40,293 nucleotides of DNA from Mycobacterium colombiense (GCF_001672755.1 NZ_LZKI01000171.1:1-40293), one strand, 5' to 3'. Numbered from the stretch's first letter, positions 23,311 to 31,377 are shown. Notes: generated by a model from the letters alone, not told the origin. Numbers and translations are program-made.

Positions 23311-24371
23311 TGCAACCCGCTCCACCGTTGATGTCCGGCGAGATCTGCGATGCCCTGCCCAACGCGGTGGATCCGTTCGCCTTGTCGCTCAACGAGAATC
23401 CCTTTCCGCCGCTGCCGGCGGTGCGTTCGGCGTTGATTCGGTCGGTCTGCGCGGTGAACCGGTATCCGGAGTTCCTGCCGGAGCGGTTGCGGCAGGTGAT
23501 CGCCGCGCATATCGGTGTGCCCGCCGACCGGGTGGTGCTGGGCGCCGGGGCGACGGGGGTCGTGTTGCAGGCCCTGCAGGCATTGACCGCACCGGGGGAC
23601 ACGATGGCGATGGCCTCGCCGACGTTCGACGGTTATCCGATCGTCGCGCAGATGGCGCGGCTGAATCCGTCGCTCGTTCCGCTGGACGAAAGCGGCCACA
23701 ACGACCTCGACGCACTGGCCGACGCGGCCGCGCAGGCCCGCGTGGTGGTGGTGTGCCGGCCGCACAACCCGACCGGCACCCTGGAGCCCACGGCCGCTGT
23801 CCTCCGGTTTCTCCGCCGGGTGCCGCGCGACACCGTCGTGCTGCTCGACGAGGCCTACATCGAGTTCGCCGCCGCCGAGCACCGTTTCGACGTGGCGGCA
23901 TTGGTCGCGCGATTTCCCAATGTGGTGGTGGTGCGCACCTTCTCCAAAGCCTACGGCCTGGCAGGGCTGCGGATCGGGTACGCGGTGGCCGCGCGCGACC
24001 TGGCCGCGACGCTGTGGTCCCAGCAGCTGCCGTTCGGCATCGCGATCACCAGCCTGCTTGCCGTCGCGGCATCCTATGGCGCCGAAGGCGAACTGCTGCG
24101 GCGGATTCGGCTGATCACCGCCGAACGCCGCTATCTCCGGATGCACCTGAGCGCGATGGGGATCTACACCACCGACGCCCACGCGAATTTCACGTATCTG
24201 CCGTCCAGCGGGTGGCAGTCCCGGCCCTGGCGTGAGGTTTTCGGCGACAGCGGGCCGCGGGTGCGGTATTACGCGGACGGTGGCGCGCGGATCACCGTGG
24301 GCGGGCGCGCGTCGACGACGGCGGTGCTGTCGGCGTTGGGAAAGGCCACGCTCGGGCGCCAAGTGCGGTAA
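23310..24371 (+). CDS. PLP-dependent aminotransferase (HisC-like, fold type I)
   Basis: 353 residues related to histidinol-phosphate and aromatic aminotransferases. Marks are FALSLNENPFPPLPAVRSAL near the N-terminus, GAGATGVVLQALQAL, the cofactor-binding RPHNPTGTLEP, LLDEAYIEF (Asp to the PLP nitrogen, Tyr to the hydroxyl), the Schiff-base lysine Lys213 in TFSKAYGLAGLRIGYAVA, and a C-terminal arginine in RITVG. No histidine-biosynthesis gene is nearby, so it more likely converts an amino acid to its 2-oxo acid (or back) for the ThDP enzyme. ATG 23310 shares a base with the previous stop. It is the last enzyme gene of the accessory cluster. Confidence 0.85.
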   Translation: MQPAPPLMSGEICDALPNAVDPFALSLNENPFPPLPAVRSALIRSVCAVNRYPEFLPERLRQVIAAHIGVPADRVVLGAGATGVVLQALQALTAPGDTMAMASPTFDGYPIVAQMARLNPSLVPLDESGHNDLDALADAAAQARVVVVCRPHNPTGTLEPTAAVLRFLRRVPRDTVVLLDEAYIEFAAAEHRFDVAALVARFPNVVVVRTFSKAYGLAGLRIGYAVAARDLAATLWSQQLPFGIAITSLLAVAASYGAEGELLRRIRLITAERRYLRMHLSAMGIYTTDAHANFTYLPSSGWQSRPWREVFGDSGPRVRYYADGGARITVGGRASTTAVLSALGKATLGRQVR

Positions 24372-24379
24372 GAAGGGGC

Positions 24380-24886
24380 GTGGCGCAATCACAACCCGAG
24401 AAGCGTGATCCGATCGCGGCGGCGCGCGCCAATTGGGAGCGAGCCGGGTGGGGCGACGTGGCACCGGGCATGGTGGCGGTGACCTCGGTGATGCGCGCGC
24501 ACCAGATCCTGCTGGCCCGCGTCGAGACGGCGCTGCGCCCCTACGACCTGAGCTTCTCGCGATACGAATTGTTGCGGCTGCTGGCCTTCAGCCGGACCGG
24601 GGCGCTGCCCATCACCAAGGCCTCCGACCGGTTGCAGGTCCACGTCACCAGCGTGACCCACGCGATCCGGCGGCTGGAGGCCGACGGGCTGGTGCAGCGG
24701 GTGCCGCACCCCACCGACGGGCGCACCACGCTGGTGCAGATCACCGAGCTGGGCCGCTCCACGGTCGAGGACGCCACCGTCACCCTCAACAAGCAGGTCT
24801 TCGCCGACATCGGGATGACCGACGCCGAATCGCAGGACCTGGCGTCGACGATCGAGACGTTGCGGCGGAACGCCGGCGACTTCTGA
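24380..24886 (+). CDS. MarR-family transcriptional regulator
   Basis: 168 residues with a winged helix-turn-helix. The dimer helix is GMVAVTSVMRAHQILLARVE, the recognition region is ITKASDRLQVHVTSVTHAIR, and the wing is RRLEADGLVQRVPHPTDGRT with TLVQITELG. The GTG 24380 start has AAGAAGGGG just upstream. The N-terminus DPIAAARANWERAGW resembles Rv0737, which follows rslA directly in M. tuberculosis; here the accessory cluster (14.2-24.4 kb) separates them, suggesting that the cluster was inserted, or lost in the other lineage. It could regulate the cluster or the divergent operators near 19.85 kb. The ligand is unknown. Confidence 0.85.
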   Translation: MAQSQPEKRDPIAAARANWERAGWGDVAPGMVAVTSVMRAHQILLARVETALRPYDLSFSRYELLRLLAFSRTGALPITKASDRLQVHVTSVTHAIRRLEADGLVQRVPHPTDGRTTLVQITELGRSTVEDATVTLNKQVFADIGMTDAESQDLASTIETLRRNAGDF

Positions 24887-24896
24887 AAACAGGGCA

Positions 24897-25781
24897 TCAG
24901 CTGCCGCGCAGCATCTCGATCACGGCGCTGAAGTCCTTGTCGGCGTGCTCGGCCGCGAATTCCGCGTAGATCTCGGCGGCGTGTGTACCCAGCGGCGCCG
25001 CAGCACCACTGGAGGACACCGCGTCCATCGCCAGGCCGAGGTCCTTGTTCATCAGCGCGGTGGCAAATCCGGGTTTGAAGTCGTTGTTGGCCGGGGACGT
25101 CGGGACCGGGCCCGGCACAGGGCAGTTGGTGTGCACCGCCCAGCAGTTGCCGGTCGCCCCGGTGATGACGTCGAACAGGGACTGGGCGGACAACCCGAGC
25201 TTCTCGGCCAGGATGAACGCCTCGCCGATCGCGATCTGCTGCACCGCCAGCACCATGTTGTTGCACACCTTGGCGGCCTGTCCGGCTCCGGCCGCGCCGC
25301 AGTGAATGATCTTGCCCGCCATGGGTTCCAGTACCGGCCGCGCCCGTAGCAGGGCCTCCTCGTCGCCGCCCACCATGAACGCCAGCGTCCCGGCGACCGC
25401 GCCCTTCACCCCGCCCGAAACGGGGGCATCCAGCTGCGCGACGCCGCTCGATTCGGCCAGCGCGTGCACGTCGCGGGCATCGTTGACCGAGATCGTGGAG
25501 CTGTCGATGAACAGCGCGCCGGGCCGCGCGGCGGGCAGGATCTCCTCGTAGCAGCGCTTGACCAGGTCCCCGTTGGGCAGCATGGTGATCACCACGTCCG
25601 ACCCGGCCACCGCGTCGGTGGCGCTGTCGAATCCGGTGACGCCGGCCTCGGCCGCCGCGGACAGCGCCGCGGGTACGGGATCGAATCCGCGCACCGCATG
25701 TTGGGCCGCAACGAGATTGGTCGCCATGGGCCCGCCCATGTGGCCCAGGCCCAGGAAGGCCACCGTCAGGTGCTCGGTCAT
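24897..25781 (-). CDS. mmsB: 3-hydroxyisobutyrate dehydrogenase
   Basis: 294 residues. Oxidises 3-hydroxyisobutyrate to methylmalonate semialdehyde with NAD in valine breakdown. The N-terminal dinucleotide fold is VAFLGLGHMGGPMATNL, the substrate-binding stretch is DAPVSGGVKGAVAGTLAFMV, and the catalytic lysine region is CGAAGAGQAAKVCNNMVLA. The ATG at 25781 has AAAGGT upstream on its strand. It is the third gene of mmsA-fadE9-mmsB, equivalent to Rv0751c, 24 bp after fadE9, and convergent with the MarR gene (10 bp gap). Nothing is unusual. Confidence 0.93.
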   Translation of the reverse strand: MTEHLTVAFLGLGHMGGPMATNLVAAQHAVRGFDPVPAALSAAAEAGVTGFDSATDAVAGSDVVITMLPNGDLVKRCYEEILPAARPGALFIDSSTISVNDARDVHALAESSGVAQLDAPVSGGVKGAVAGTLAFMVGGDEEALLRARPVLEPMAGKIIHCGAAGAGQAAKVCNNMVLAVQQIAIGEAFILAEKLGLSAQSLFDVITGATGNCWAVHTNCPVPGPVPTSPANNDFKPGFATALMNKDLGLAMDAVSSSGAAAPLGTHAAEIYAEFAAEHADKDFSAVIEMLRGS

Positions 25782-25805
25782 CTGGAGACCTTTCTATGTA
25801 GTTGT

Positions 25806-26984
25806 CTATGCGGTAGCGCGGACCCGTGCGGCTTCGGCCCGGCCGATGACCACCCGCATGATTTCGTTGGTGCCTTCCAGGATTCGGTGCACCCGCAGGT
25901 CGCGGACGATCTTTTCCAGACCATACTCGCGCAGGTAGCCGTAGCCACCGTGCAGCTGCAGGGCTTTGTCGGCGACCTCGAAGCAGGTGTCGGTGACGTA
26001 GCGCTTGGCCATCGCACACAACTCGACCTTGTCGGGATCGTCAGCGTCGAGCGCGTTGGCCGCCCGCCACAACATCATTCGCGATGTTTCGAGGCCGGTG
26101 GCCATGTCGGCCAGGGTGAACCGGATGGTCGGCTCGTCGAGCAGGGACGATCCGAAAGCCTGGCGATCGCGAACATAGGCACCGGCCTTGTCCGCGGCGG
26201 CCTGGGCGCCGCCGAGTGAGCACGCGGCGATGTTGAGCCGACCGCCGTTGAGCCCGTTCATCGCGATGCCGAATCCGGTGCCCTCGCCGTCGGCGCCGCC
26301 CAGCATCGCGTCGGCCGGCACCCGGACCCCCTCCAGGATCACCTGCGCGGTGGGTTGGGCGTGCCAGCCCATCTTCTCCTCGAGCGAGCCGAAACTCAGC
26401 CCCGCGGCGCCCTTTTCGACCACGAAGGCCGAGATGCCGCGCGGTCCCTCGCTACCCGTCCTGGCCATCACCACGTAGACGTCCGAGGCGCCCGCGCCGG
26501 AGATGAACTGCTTGACGCCGTCCAGCACGTAGTCTGCATTTTTTTCGGGGCCCTGCCTGACCGCGCGGGTGCTCAGCGCGCTGGCGTCGGACCCGGCGCC
26601 CGGCTCGGTGAGGCAGTAGCTGGCGATGACGTCCATCGACGCCAGCCGCGGGACCCAGTCCTTGCGCTGCTCGGCGGTGCCGAAGGTGTCGATCATCCAC
26701 GCGCACATGTTGTGAATGGACAGGAACGCGGCGGTGGTGGGGTCGGCGATGGCCAGCTGCTCGAAGATGCGGACACCGTCGAGCCGGCGCAGTCCGCTGC
26801 CGCCGACGTCCTCGCGGCAGTAGATCGCCGCCATGCCGAGCTCGGCCGATTCGCGCAGCACGTCGACCGGGAAATGTTTGGCCGCATCCCATTCCAGGGC
26901 GAACGGGGCGAGGCGCTTGGCGGCGAACGCGGCGGCGGTCTCGGTGATCACCCGTTCGTCCTCGTTGAGGGTAAATGAAGCCAT
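25806..26984 (-). CDS. fadE9: Acyl-CoA dehydrogenase (isobutyryl-CoA dehydrogenase type)
   Basis: 392 residues, a FAD-dependent acyl-CoA dehydrogenase. Context points to isobutyryl-CoA to methacrylyl-CoA in valine catabolism. The typical stretches are YCLTEPGAGSDASALSTRA (FAD/substrate loop), KQFISGAGASDVYVVMART, and the C-terminal QLHGGYGYLREYGLEKIVRD leading to RILEGTNEIMRVVIGR, which holds the catalytic glutamate of this subgroup. I start at ATG 26984, which has AGGTG at the right distance; a GTG at 26996 directly after the mmsA stop would add four residues. It is equivalent to Rv0752c. Confidence 0.92.
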   Translation of the reverse strand: MASFTLNEDERVITETAAAFAAKRLAPFALEWDAAKHFPVDVLRESAELGMAAIYCREDVGGSGLRRLDGVRIFEQLAIADPTTAAFLSIHNMCAWMIDTFGTAEQRKDWVPRLASMDVIASYCLTEPGAGSDASALSTRAVRQGPEKNADYVLDGVKQFISGAGASDVYVVMARTGSEGPRGISAFVVEKGAAGLSFGSLEEKMGWHAQPTAQVILEGVRVPADAMLGGADGEGTGFGIAMNGLNGGRLNIAACSLGGAQAAADKAGAYVRDRQAFGSSLLDEPTIRFTLADMATGLETSRMMLWRAANALDADDPDKVELCAMAKRYVTDTCFEVADKALQLHGGYGYLREYGLEKIVRDLRVHRILEGTNEIMRVVIGRAEAARVRATA

Positions 26985-26996
26985 AAAGCAGCGCAC

Positions 26997-28517
26997 CTAA
27001 TCCATTGTGGGAATGACGAATTCGGCGCCATCCTTGATGCCGGACGGCCAGCGGGACGTCACGGTCTTGGTCTTTGTGTAGAACATGATCGACGACGGGC
27101 CGTGCTGGTTGAGGTCGCCGAACCCGGACCGCTTCCAGCCGCCGAAGGTGTGGTAGGCCACCGGCACCGGGATCGGCACGTTGACACCGACCATGCCGAC
27201 CTGCACGCGGGAGACGAAGTCGCGGGCCGCGTCGCCGTCGCGGGTGAATACCGCGACGCCGTTGCCGTATTCGTGTTCGGACGGCAGTCGCAGCGCCTCC
27301 TCGTAATCGTGCGCGCGCACGATGCACAACACCGGCCCGAAGATCTCGTCGGTGTAGATCGACATGTCCGGGGTGACGTGGTCGAACAAGGTGGGGCCGA
27401 TGAAGAAGCCGCCTTCGAGGTTGGCGTCACCGAAAGCCAGGTCGTCGCTGGCCCGTTCGCGGCCGTCGATGACCAACTCGGCTCCCGCGTCCACCCCCTG
27501 GGCGATGTAGTCGCGCACCCGCGCCACGGCGGCGTCGGTCACCAGCGGACCGTAGTCGGCCTTGGGGTCCAGGCTGTGGCCCACGCGCAGGTTGTTGATC
27601 CGTTCGATGAGCCGGGCGCGCAGCCGGTCGGCGGTCTGGTCACCGACCGGGACCGCCACGCTGATCGCCATGCAGCGCTCGCCGGCGCTGCCGTACCCGG
27701 CGCCGATCAGGGCGTCGACGGCCTGGTCCAGGTCGGCGTCGGGCATCACGATCATGTGGTTCTTGGCGCCGCCGAAGCACTGCGAGCGCTTGCCGGTGGC
27801 CGCGGCCCCGGCGTAGATGTACTGGGCGATGTCGGAGCTGCCGACGAACCCGACCGCCTGGATGTCGGGGTGGTTCAGGATGGCGTCGACGGCCTCCTTG
27901 TCGCCGTGCACGACCTGGAACACGCCCGGCGGCAGCCCCGCCTCCAAGAAGAGCTCGGCCAGCCGCACCGGCACCGACGGGTCCCGCTCGCTGGGCTTGA
28001 GCACGAACGCGTTACCGCAGGCCAGCGCCGGGCCGGCCTTCCACAGCGGGATCATCGCCGGGAAGTTGAACGGGGTGATGCCGGCGACGACGCCCAGCGG
28101 CTGGCGCAGCGAGTAGACGTCGATGCCCGGGCCGGCGCCCTCGCTGTATTCGCCCTTGAGCAGGTGCGGGATGCCGATGCAGAACTCGATGACCTCGATG
28201 CCGCGCTGGATGTCACCCTTGGCGTCGGCCAGTGTCTTGCCGTGCTCGCGCGACAGCAGCTCGGCCAGCTCGTCGTTGTGTTTGTTGACCAGCTCGATGA
28301 AGCGCATCATCACCCGCGCGCGTCGCTGCGGATTTGTTGCGGCCCAACCCTTTTGGGCCTCGACGGCTGATGCCACCGCGGCATCGATGTCGGCCTGGCC
28401 GGCCATGGGCACCGTCGCCTGAACACCCCCGGTGCTGGGGTCGAAGACGTCAGCGCTGCGGCCGGACTGGCCGGCGGTGCGCTGCCCATCGATGAAGTGC
28501 GGAATCTGTGTGGTCAT
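26997..28517 (-). CDS. mmsA: Methylmalonate-semialdehyde dehydrogenase (CoA-acylating)
   Basis: 506 residues. Converts methylmalonate semialdehyde to propionyl-CoA (and malonate semialdehyde to acetyl-CoA), the last step of valine and inositol breakdown. The catalytic cysteine is Cys282 in GYGSAGERCMAIS; the general-base Glu of hydrolytic aldehyde dehydrogenases is replaced by Asn in FGGAKNH, as known for this CoA-dependent family. ITPFNFPAMIPLWKAGPALA and NAFVLKPSERDPSVPVRLAE are family blocks. The start at ATG 28517 (TTQIPHFIDGQRTAGQ) matches Rv0753c; the open frame extends 15 codons further up without support. It is the first gene of the operon and is divergent from the flavoprotein at 28622. 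Confidence 0.95.
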   Translation of the reverse strand: MTTQIPHFIDGQRTAGQSGRSADVFDPSTGGVQATVPMAGQADIDAAVASAVEAQKGWAATNPQRRARVMMRFIELVNKHNDELAELLSREHGKTLADAKGDIQRGIEVIEFCIGIPHLLKGEYSEGAGPGIDVYSLRQPLGVVAGITPFNFPAMIPLWKAGPALACGNAFVLKPSERDPSVPVRLAELFLEAGLPPGVFQVVHGDKEAVDAILNHPDIQAVGFVGSSDIAQYIYAGAAATGKRSQCFGGAKNHMIVMPDADLDQAVDALIGAGYGSAGERCMAISVAVPVGDQTADRLRARLIERINNLRVGHSLDPKADYGPLVTDAAVARVRDYIAQGVDAGAELVIDGRERASDDLAFGDANLEGGFFIGPTLFDHVTPDMSIYTDEIFGPVLCIVRAHDYEEALRLPSEHEYGNGVAVFTRDGDAARDFVSRVQVGMVGVNVPIPVPVAYHTFGGWKRSGFGDLNQHGPSSIMFYTKTKTVTSRWPSGIKDGAEFVIPTMD

Positions 28518-28550
28518 GGGGCCCTCGAGTGTGGTTGACGGGCGTAAAGC

Positions 28551-28566
28551 GGATACTTGCATATCC
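28551..28566. promoter_or_regulatory. Inverted repeat upstream of mmsA
   Basis: GGATA (28551-28555), six bases, TATCC (28562-28566). It lies 34 bp before the mmsA start in AT-rich DNA that probably contains the promoter, so it is a candidate operator for the valine-catabolic operon. Confidence 0.4.
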
Positions 28567-28583
28567 TAGTAACCCTGTTCGAC

Positions 28584-28594
28584 CCTTGGCAAGG
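28584..28594. promoter_or_regulatory. Second inverted repeat in the mmsA/flavoprotein divergent region
   Basis: CCTTG-G-CAAGG is a perfect 5-bp inverted repeat around a single G, 27 bp before ATG 28622 and about 15 bp upstream of a possible -10 (TAGCCT). It is a candidate operator for the flavoprotein gene. Confidence 0.35.
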
Positions 28595-28606
28595 TGGGTG
28601 CGGGGC

Positions 28607-28612
28607 TAGCCT
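28607..28612 (+). promoter_or_regulatory. Possible -10 element of the flavoprotein gene
   Basis: TAGCCT fits TAnnnT and ends 9 bases before ATG 28622, so the transcript would have almost no leader. No Shine-Dalgarno sequence is seen. Confidence 0.35.
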
Positions 28613-28621
28613 GACAGCTGT

Positions 28622-30049
28622 ATGCACACCATCGAGGCCGACTACCTGGTAGTCGGCGCGGGCGCCATGGGCATGGCGTTCATCGACACGCTGGTCGCCG
28701 AGACGGAGGCCCGCGTGGTGGTGGTGGATCGCCACCATGCGCCCGGTGGGCACTGGACCATGGCCTACCCGTTTGTGCGGCTGCATCAGCCCTCGGCGTT
28801 CTACGGCGTCAACTCGTCACGGCTGGGCCGCGACACTATCGACCAAGTGGGTTGGAACCGCGGCCTTTACGAACTGGCGACCGCCGGCGAGATCTGCGCG
28901 TACTACGCGGGCATCATGCGCCGGGAGTGGTTGCCGACCGGCCGGGTCGGCTATTTCCCGATGAGCGAATACCTCGGCCAAAGCTGTGGTGAAGGCCGGT
29001 TTCGCACGCTGGCCGGCGCCGACCACACCGTCCGCGTGACGGGCCGCGTCGTCGACGCCACTTACATGCGGGTCACCGTTCCGGCCATGCGGCGCCCGCC
29101 CTACGAAGTCGCCGAAGGCATCCGATGCGTGCCGCCCAACGACCTGCCCCGGTGCGGCGCGCACGAGCGCTACGTGATCGTCGGGGCCGGCAAGACCGGC
29201 ATCGACACCTGCCTGTGGCTGCTGGGTCACGGTGTCGGGCCGGACCGGCTGACCTGGATCATGCCCCGCGACTCCTGGCTGCTGGACCGCGAAACGATGC
29301 AGCCCGGCGCGTTGTTCGCCGACAAGATCAAGGCCAGCTTCACCGCACAGCTGCGCGCGATCAACGACGCGGCCACGGTGCACGATCTGTTCACGCGTCT
29401 CGAGGATGCCGGCGTGCTGTTGCGGATCGACCCCGCGGTCCGGCCCGCCATGTACCGCTGCGCGACGGTCACCCGGCTCGAACTCGAGCAGTTGCGCCGC
29501 ATCACCGACGTGGTGCGCCTGGGCCACCTGCTGGCCATCGAGCCGGGCAGGATGGTCCTGGACGGCGGTGCCGTCGCGCTCGGCGGCGACGAGCTGTTCA
29601 TCGATTGCACCGCGGATGGCGCCGAAAAGCGGCCCGCTACAACCATTTTCGGTCCCGGGCGCATCACCCTGCAGAGCGTGCGCGGCTGCCAGCAGATCTT
29701 CAGTTCCGCGCTGATCGCGCACGTCGAAGCCGCCTATTGTGACGACGCCGTGAAAAACGAGCTGTGTGTGCCCCTGCCGCATCCGGACACCGACGTCGAC
29801 TGGTTGCGGCTGGCGCTGGCCGACTACAGCAACCAGCTGCGTTGGTTCGATGACCCGGAGTTGATGTCCTGGTTGTCCGCGGCGCGCCTGGACCTGTTCG
29901 GCCATCTGATCGGACACCTGTTGCCGTCGGCGTCGGCGAAGCCCCGGGTGCGGATGCGGATCCTGGGCATCGCCAAGTCCGTCTTCTCCGCCACCGCGAC
30001 CAAGCTCGACCGGCTGATGGCCGCCGAAGCCGCACTCGCGGCGCCCTGA
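28622..30049 (+). CDS. FAD/NAD(P)-binding oxidoreductase
   Basis: A 475-residue flavoprotein of unassigned specificity. The first dinucleotide fold is DYLVVGAGAMGMAFIDTLVA (residues 7-26), followed by VVVVDRHHAPGGHW, the Gly-Gly-His-Trp turn often seen in flavin monooxygenase-like proteins. A second fold is at about 181-200 (YVIVGAGKTGIDTCLWLLG), probably for NAD(P). The fingerprint F-x-G-x-x-x-H-x3-Y/F of Baeyer-Villiger or N-hydroxylating enzymes was not found. It precedes the ECF sigma gene by 42 bp on the same strand, so it may or may not belong to that unit. A GTAACCC sequence occurs 46 bp before its start, similar to the boxes of the sigma region but without the full motif. Confidence 0.75.
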   Translation: MHTIEADYLVVGAGAMGMAFIDTLVAETEARVVVVDRHHAPGGHWTMAYPFVRLHQPSAFYGVNSSRLGRDTIDQVGWNRGLYELATAGEICAYYAGIMRREWLPTGRVGYFPMSEYLGQSCGEGRFRTLAGADHTVRVTGRVVDATYMRVTVPAMRRPPYEVAEGIRCVPPNDLPRCGAHERYVIVGAGKTGIDTCLWLLGHGVGPDRLTWIMPRDSWLLDRETMQPGALFADKIKASFTAQLRAINDAATVHDLFTRLEDAGVLLRIDPAVRPAMYRCATVTRLELEQLRRITDVVRLGHLLAIEPGRMVLDGGAVALGGDELFIDCTADGAEKRPATTIFGPGRITLQSVRGCQQIFSSALIAHVEAAYCDDAVKNELCVPLPHPDTDVDWLRLALADYSNQLRWFDDPELMSWLSAARLDLFGHLIGHLLPSASAKPRVRMRILGIAKSVFSATATKLDRLMAAEAALAAP

Positions 30050-30052
30050 CCC

Positions 30053-30061
30053 GTGTAACCC
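30053..30061 (+). promoter_or_regulatory. GTGTAACCC box upstream of the ECF sigma gene
   Basis: GTGTAACCC lies 3 bp after the flavoprotein stop and 30 bp before the sigma gene. ACCCGA at its end pairs with TCGGGT (30075-30080), giving a 6-bp inverted repeat around 11 bases. The same nonamer stands before the cupredoxin gene. As an ECF -35 it would place the transcript start on top of the ribosome-binding site, so an operator role is equally possible. Confidence 0.4.
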
Positions 30062-30091
30062 GAGTCGATATTCATCGGGTGAAGGAGGCAT

Positions 30092-30643
30092 GTGGCGGCA
30101 AGAAACGAACCCGTCGGCCCGCGACCCCTGCGCGCGGTGCCCGACAGTGGCGATGATGCCGGCTACCCGAACTGGGAAGCCGTCTACTCCGACAATGTGA
30201 CCTGGGTGTACCGCACGCTGTTCGCGCGCGTCGGCAATCAGACCGACGCCGAAGACCTCACCGCCGAGGTCTTCCTCGCCGCGCTGCGGCCGCTGCGGCT
30301 GACCGCGAGCGTCGCCGAGGTGCGCGCGTACCTGCGGGCGACTGCCAGGACGGTGCTGGCCGCGCACTGGCGCGAGACGCTGGGCCGGGAGATAACCTCG
30401 ATCGAGGACATCGAACAACCAGCCGAGAGCCAGGACGCGATTAGCACCGCGCCGCAGCGTGTTGCCCGGGTTCTGGACAACCTGCCGGACCGCTACCGCC
30501 AGATCCTGGAATCGCGCTTCCTGCAGGGCAATTCGATCAAGGAGTCAGCCGCGGAACTCGGGATCAGCGTGGTCAATGCCAAAGTGCTCCAGCACCGCGC
30601 CCTGCGGCTGGCGGCGCAGGTCAACGATGGGGGCCAGCCATGA
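30092..30643 (+). CDS. ECF-type RNA polymerase sigma factor
   Basis: 183 residues. Region 2 spans about 28-95 (WEAVYSDNVTWVYRTLFARV, then TDAEDLTAEVFLAALRPLRL and AYLRATARTVLAAHWRETLG). Region 4 spans about 128-178 (LDNLPDRYRQILESRFLQGN, then the recognition helix AAELGISVVNAKVLQHRALR). GTG 30092 follows GAAGGAGG (30081-30088), an excellent ribosome-binding site. It is not SigL and does not match any M. tuberculosis sigma factor I can name. Its stop overlaps the ATG of the Rieske gene (ATGA), the coupling usual between ECF sigma factors and their anti-sigma partners. It probably controls the redox/copper genes downstream. Confidence 0.88.
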   Translation: MAARNEPVGPRPLRAVPDSGDDAGYPNWEAVYSDNVTWVYRTLFARVGNQTDAEDLTAEVFLAALRPLRLTASVAEVRAYLRATARTVLAAHWRETLGREITSIEDIEQPAESQDAISTAPQRVARVLDNLPDRYRQILESRFLQGNSIKESAAELGISVVNAKVLQHRALRLAAQVNDGGQP

Positions 30644-31347
30644 ATGCGCGAGGGCTGCGACGCTATGTCGACGATCTGCTGCGGGGGCGCCGGCCCAGGC
30701 CGTTCGCGCCCGACGAGTTCGAGGCGGCGCAACTGCGCACGGCCATCGAGCTGCGCGCCGCCCGCGACGGTGGTGACGCGCCGCGCCAGGAATTCGTCAC
30801 CGACCTGCACCGGCGTATCGGCGAGCAGATGTCCGGCGCGCCAACGGAACCGCCGCAGGCGCGCGGCAGCACGCGCCGTCAGGTCATCGTCGGCACGTCG
30901 GCCGCCGCCACCGCCGCGGTCGCCGCGGTGTCCGTCGATCGCACGCTGATCGCGGGACGAACCGGCGACGGTCGGGCCCCCGAGGTTGCCGCCGGGCAAC
31001 TCGCGCCCAACGAGGGCAGTTGGCAGCGCGTCGCGGCCGGCTCGGACGTGCCCGACGGCGCGACGCGCGCCTTCGACCTCGGCTCGGTCACCGGATTCGT
31101 CCGCCGCGTCGACGGCAAGATCCAGGCGATCTCCGGGGTGTGCACCCATCAGGGCTGCAAGCTGTGGTTCGACGCACCCGACGACACGCTGCGCTGCCCC
31201 TGCCACACCACGTCGTTCTCGCCCAGCGGACAGGTGCTCACCCACCAGCTGCCGATCGCGCCAAAGCCATTGCCCGCATTGATGGTTCGTGAGGTCAACG
31301 GGGTCATCGAGGTATTCGCACCGCCGCGTACCGAGCAGCCGGCCTGA
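30640..31347 (+). CDS. Membrane-anchored Rieske [2Fe-2S] protein, possible redox anti-sigma factor
   Basis: 235 residues in three parts. Residues 1-75 are a charged helical cytosolic segment (RGLRRYVDDLLRGRRPRPF, then PDEFEAAQLRTAIELRAA). Residues 78-103 are an Arg-Arg followed by a hydrophobic helix (TRRQVIVGTSAAATAAVAAV), either a Tat-type signal or a membrane anchor. Residues 115-230 are a Rieske domain with Cys168-x-His170 and Cys186-x-x-His189 as cluster ligands, plus Cys173 and Cys188 for the disulfide found in high-potential Rieske proteins. The gene is translationally coupled to the sigma factor. No zinc anti-sigma motif is present. I infer, without proof, that the N-terminal segment binds the sigma factor and the Rieske domain senses redox state outside the membrane. 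Confidence 0.85.
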   Translation: MNARGLRRYVDDLLRGRRPRPFAPDEFEAAQLRTAIELRAARDGGDAPRQEFVTDLHRRIGEQMSGAPTEPPQARGSTRRQVIVGTSAAATAAVAAVSVDRTLIAGRTGDGRAPEVAAGQLAPNEGSWQRVAAGSDVPDGATRAFDLGSVTGFVRRVDGKIQAISGVCTHQGCKLWFDAPDDTLRCPCHTTSFSPSGQVLTHQLPIAPKPLPALMVREVNGVIEVFAPPRTEQPA

Positions 31348-31350
31348 GTG

Positions 31351-31359
31351 GTGTAACCC
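31351..31359 (+). promoter_or_regulatory. GTGTAACCC box upstream of the cupredoxin gene
   Basis: This is a second copy of the nonamer at 30053-30061, also 3 bp after a stop codon. CCC (31357-31359) and GGG (31374-31376) have nearly the same spacing as in copy 1. The box ends 18 bp before ATG 31378; a -35 role would put the transcript start inside the gene, so the function is open. Confidence 0.4.
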
Positions 31360-31377
31360 ACCGCCCTATCTCTGGGC

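Noticed and set aside
12841..28612. Identical 13-mer GCGGGGCTAGCCT at 12841-12853 and 28600-28612, upstream of sigL and the flavoprotein
   Set aside because: The similarity does not extend beyond the 13-mer apart from a TGA-like base or two, and TAGCCT is a common -10-like sequence. Probably coincidence.
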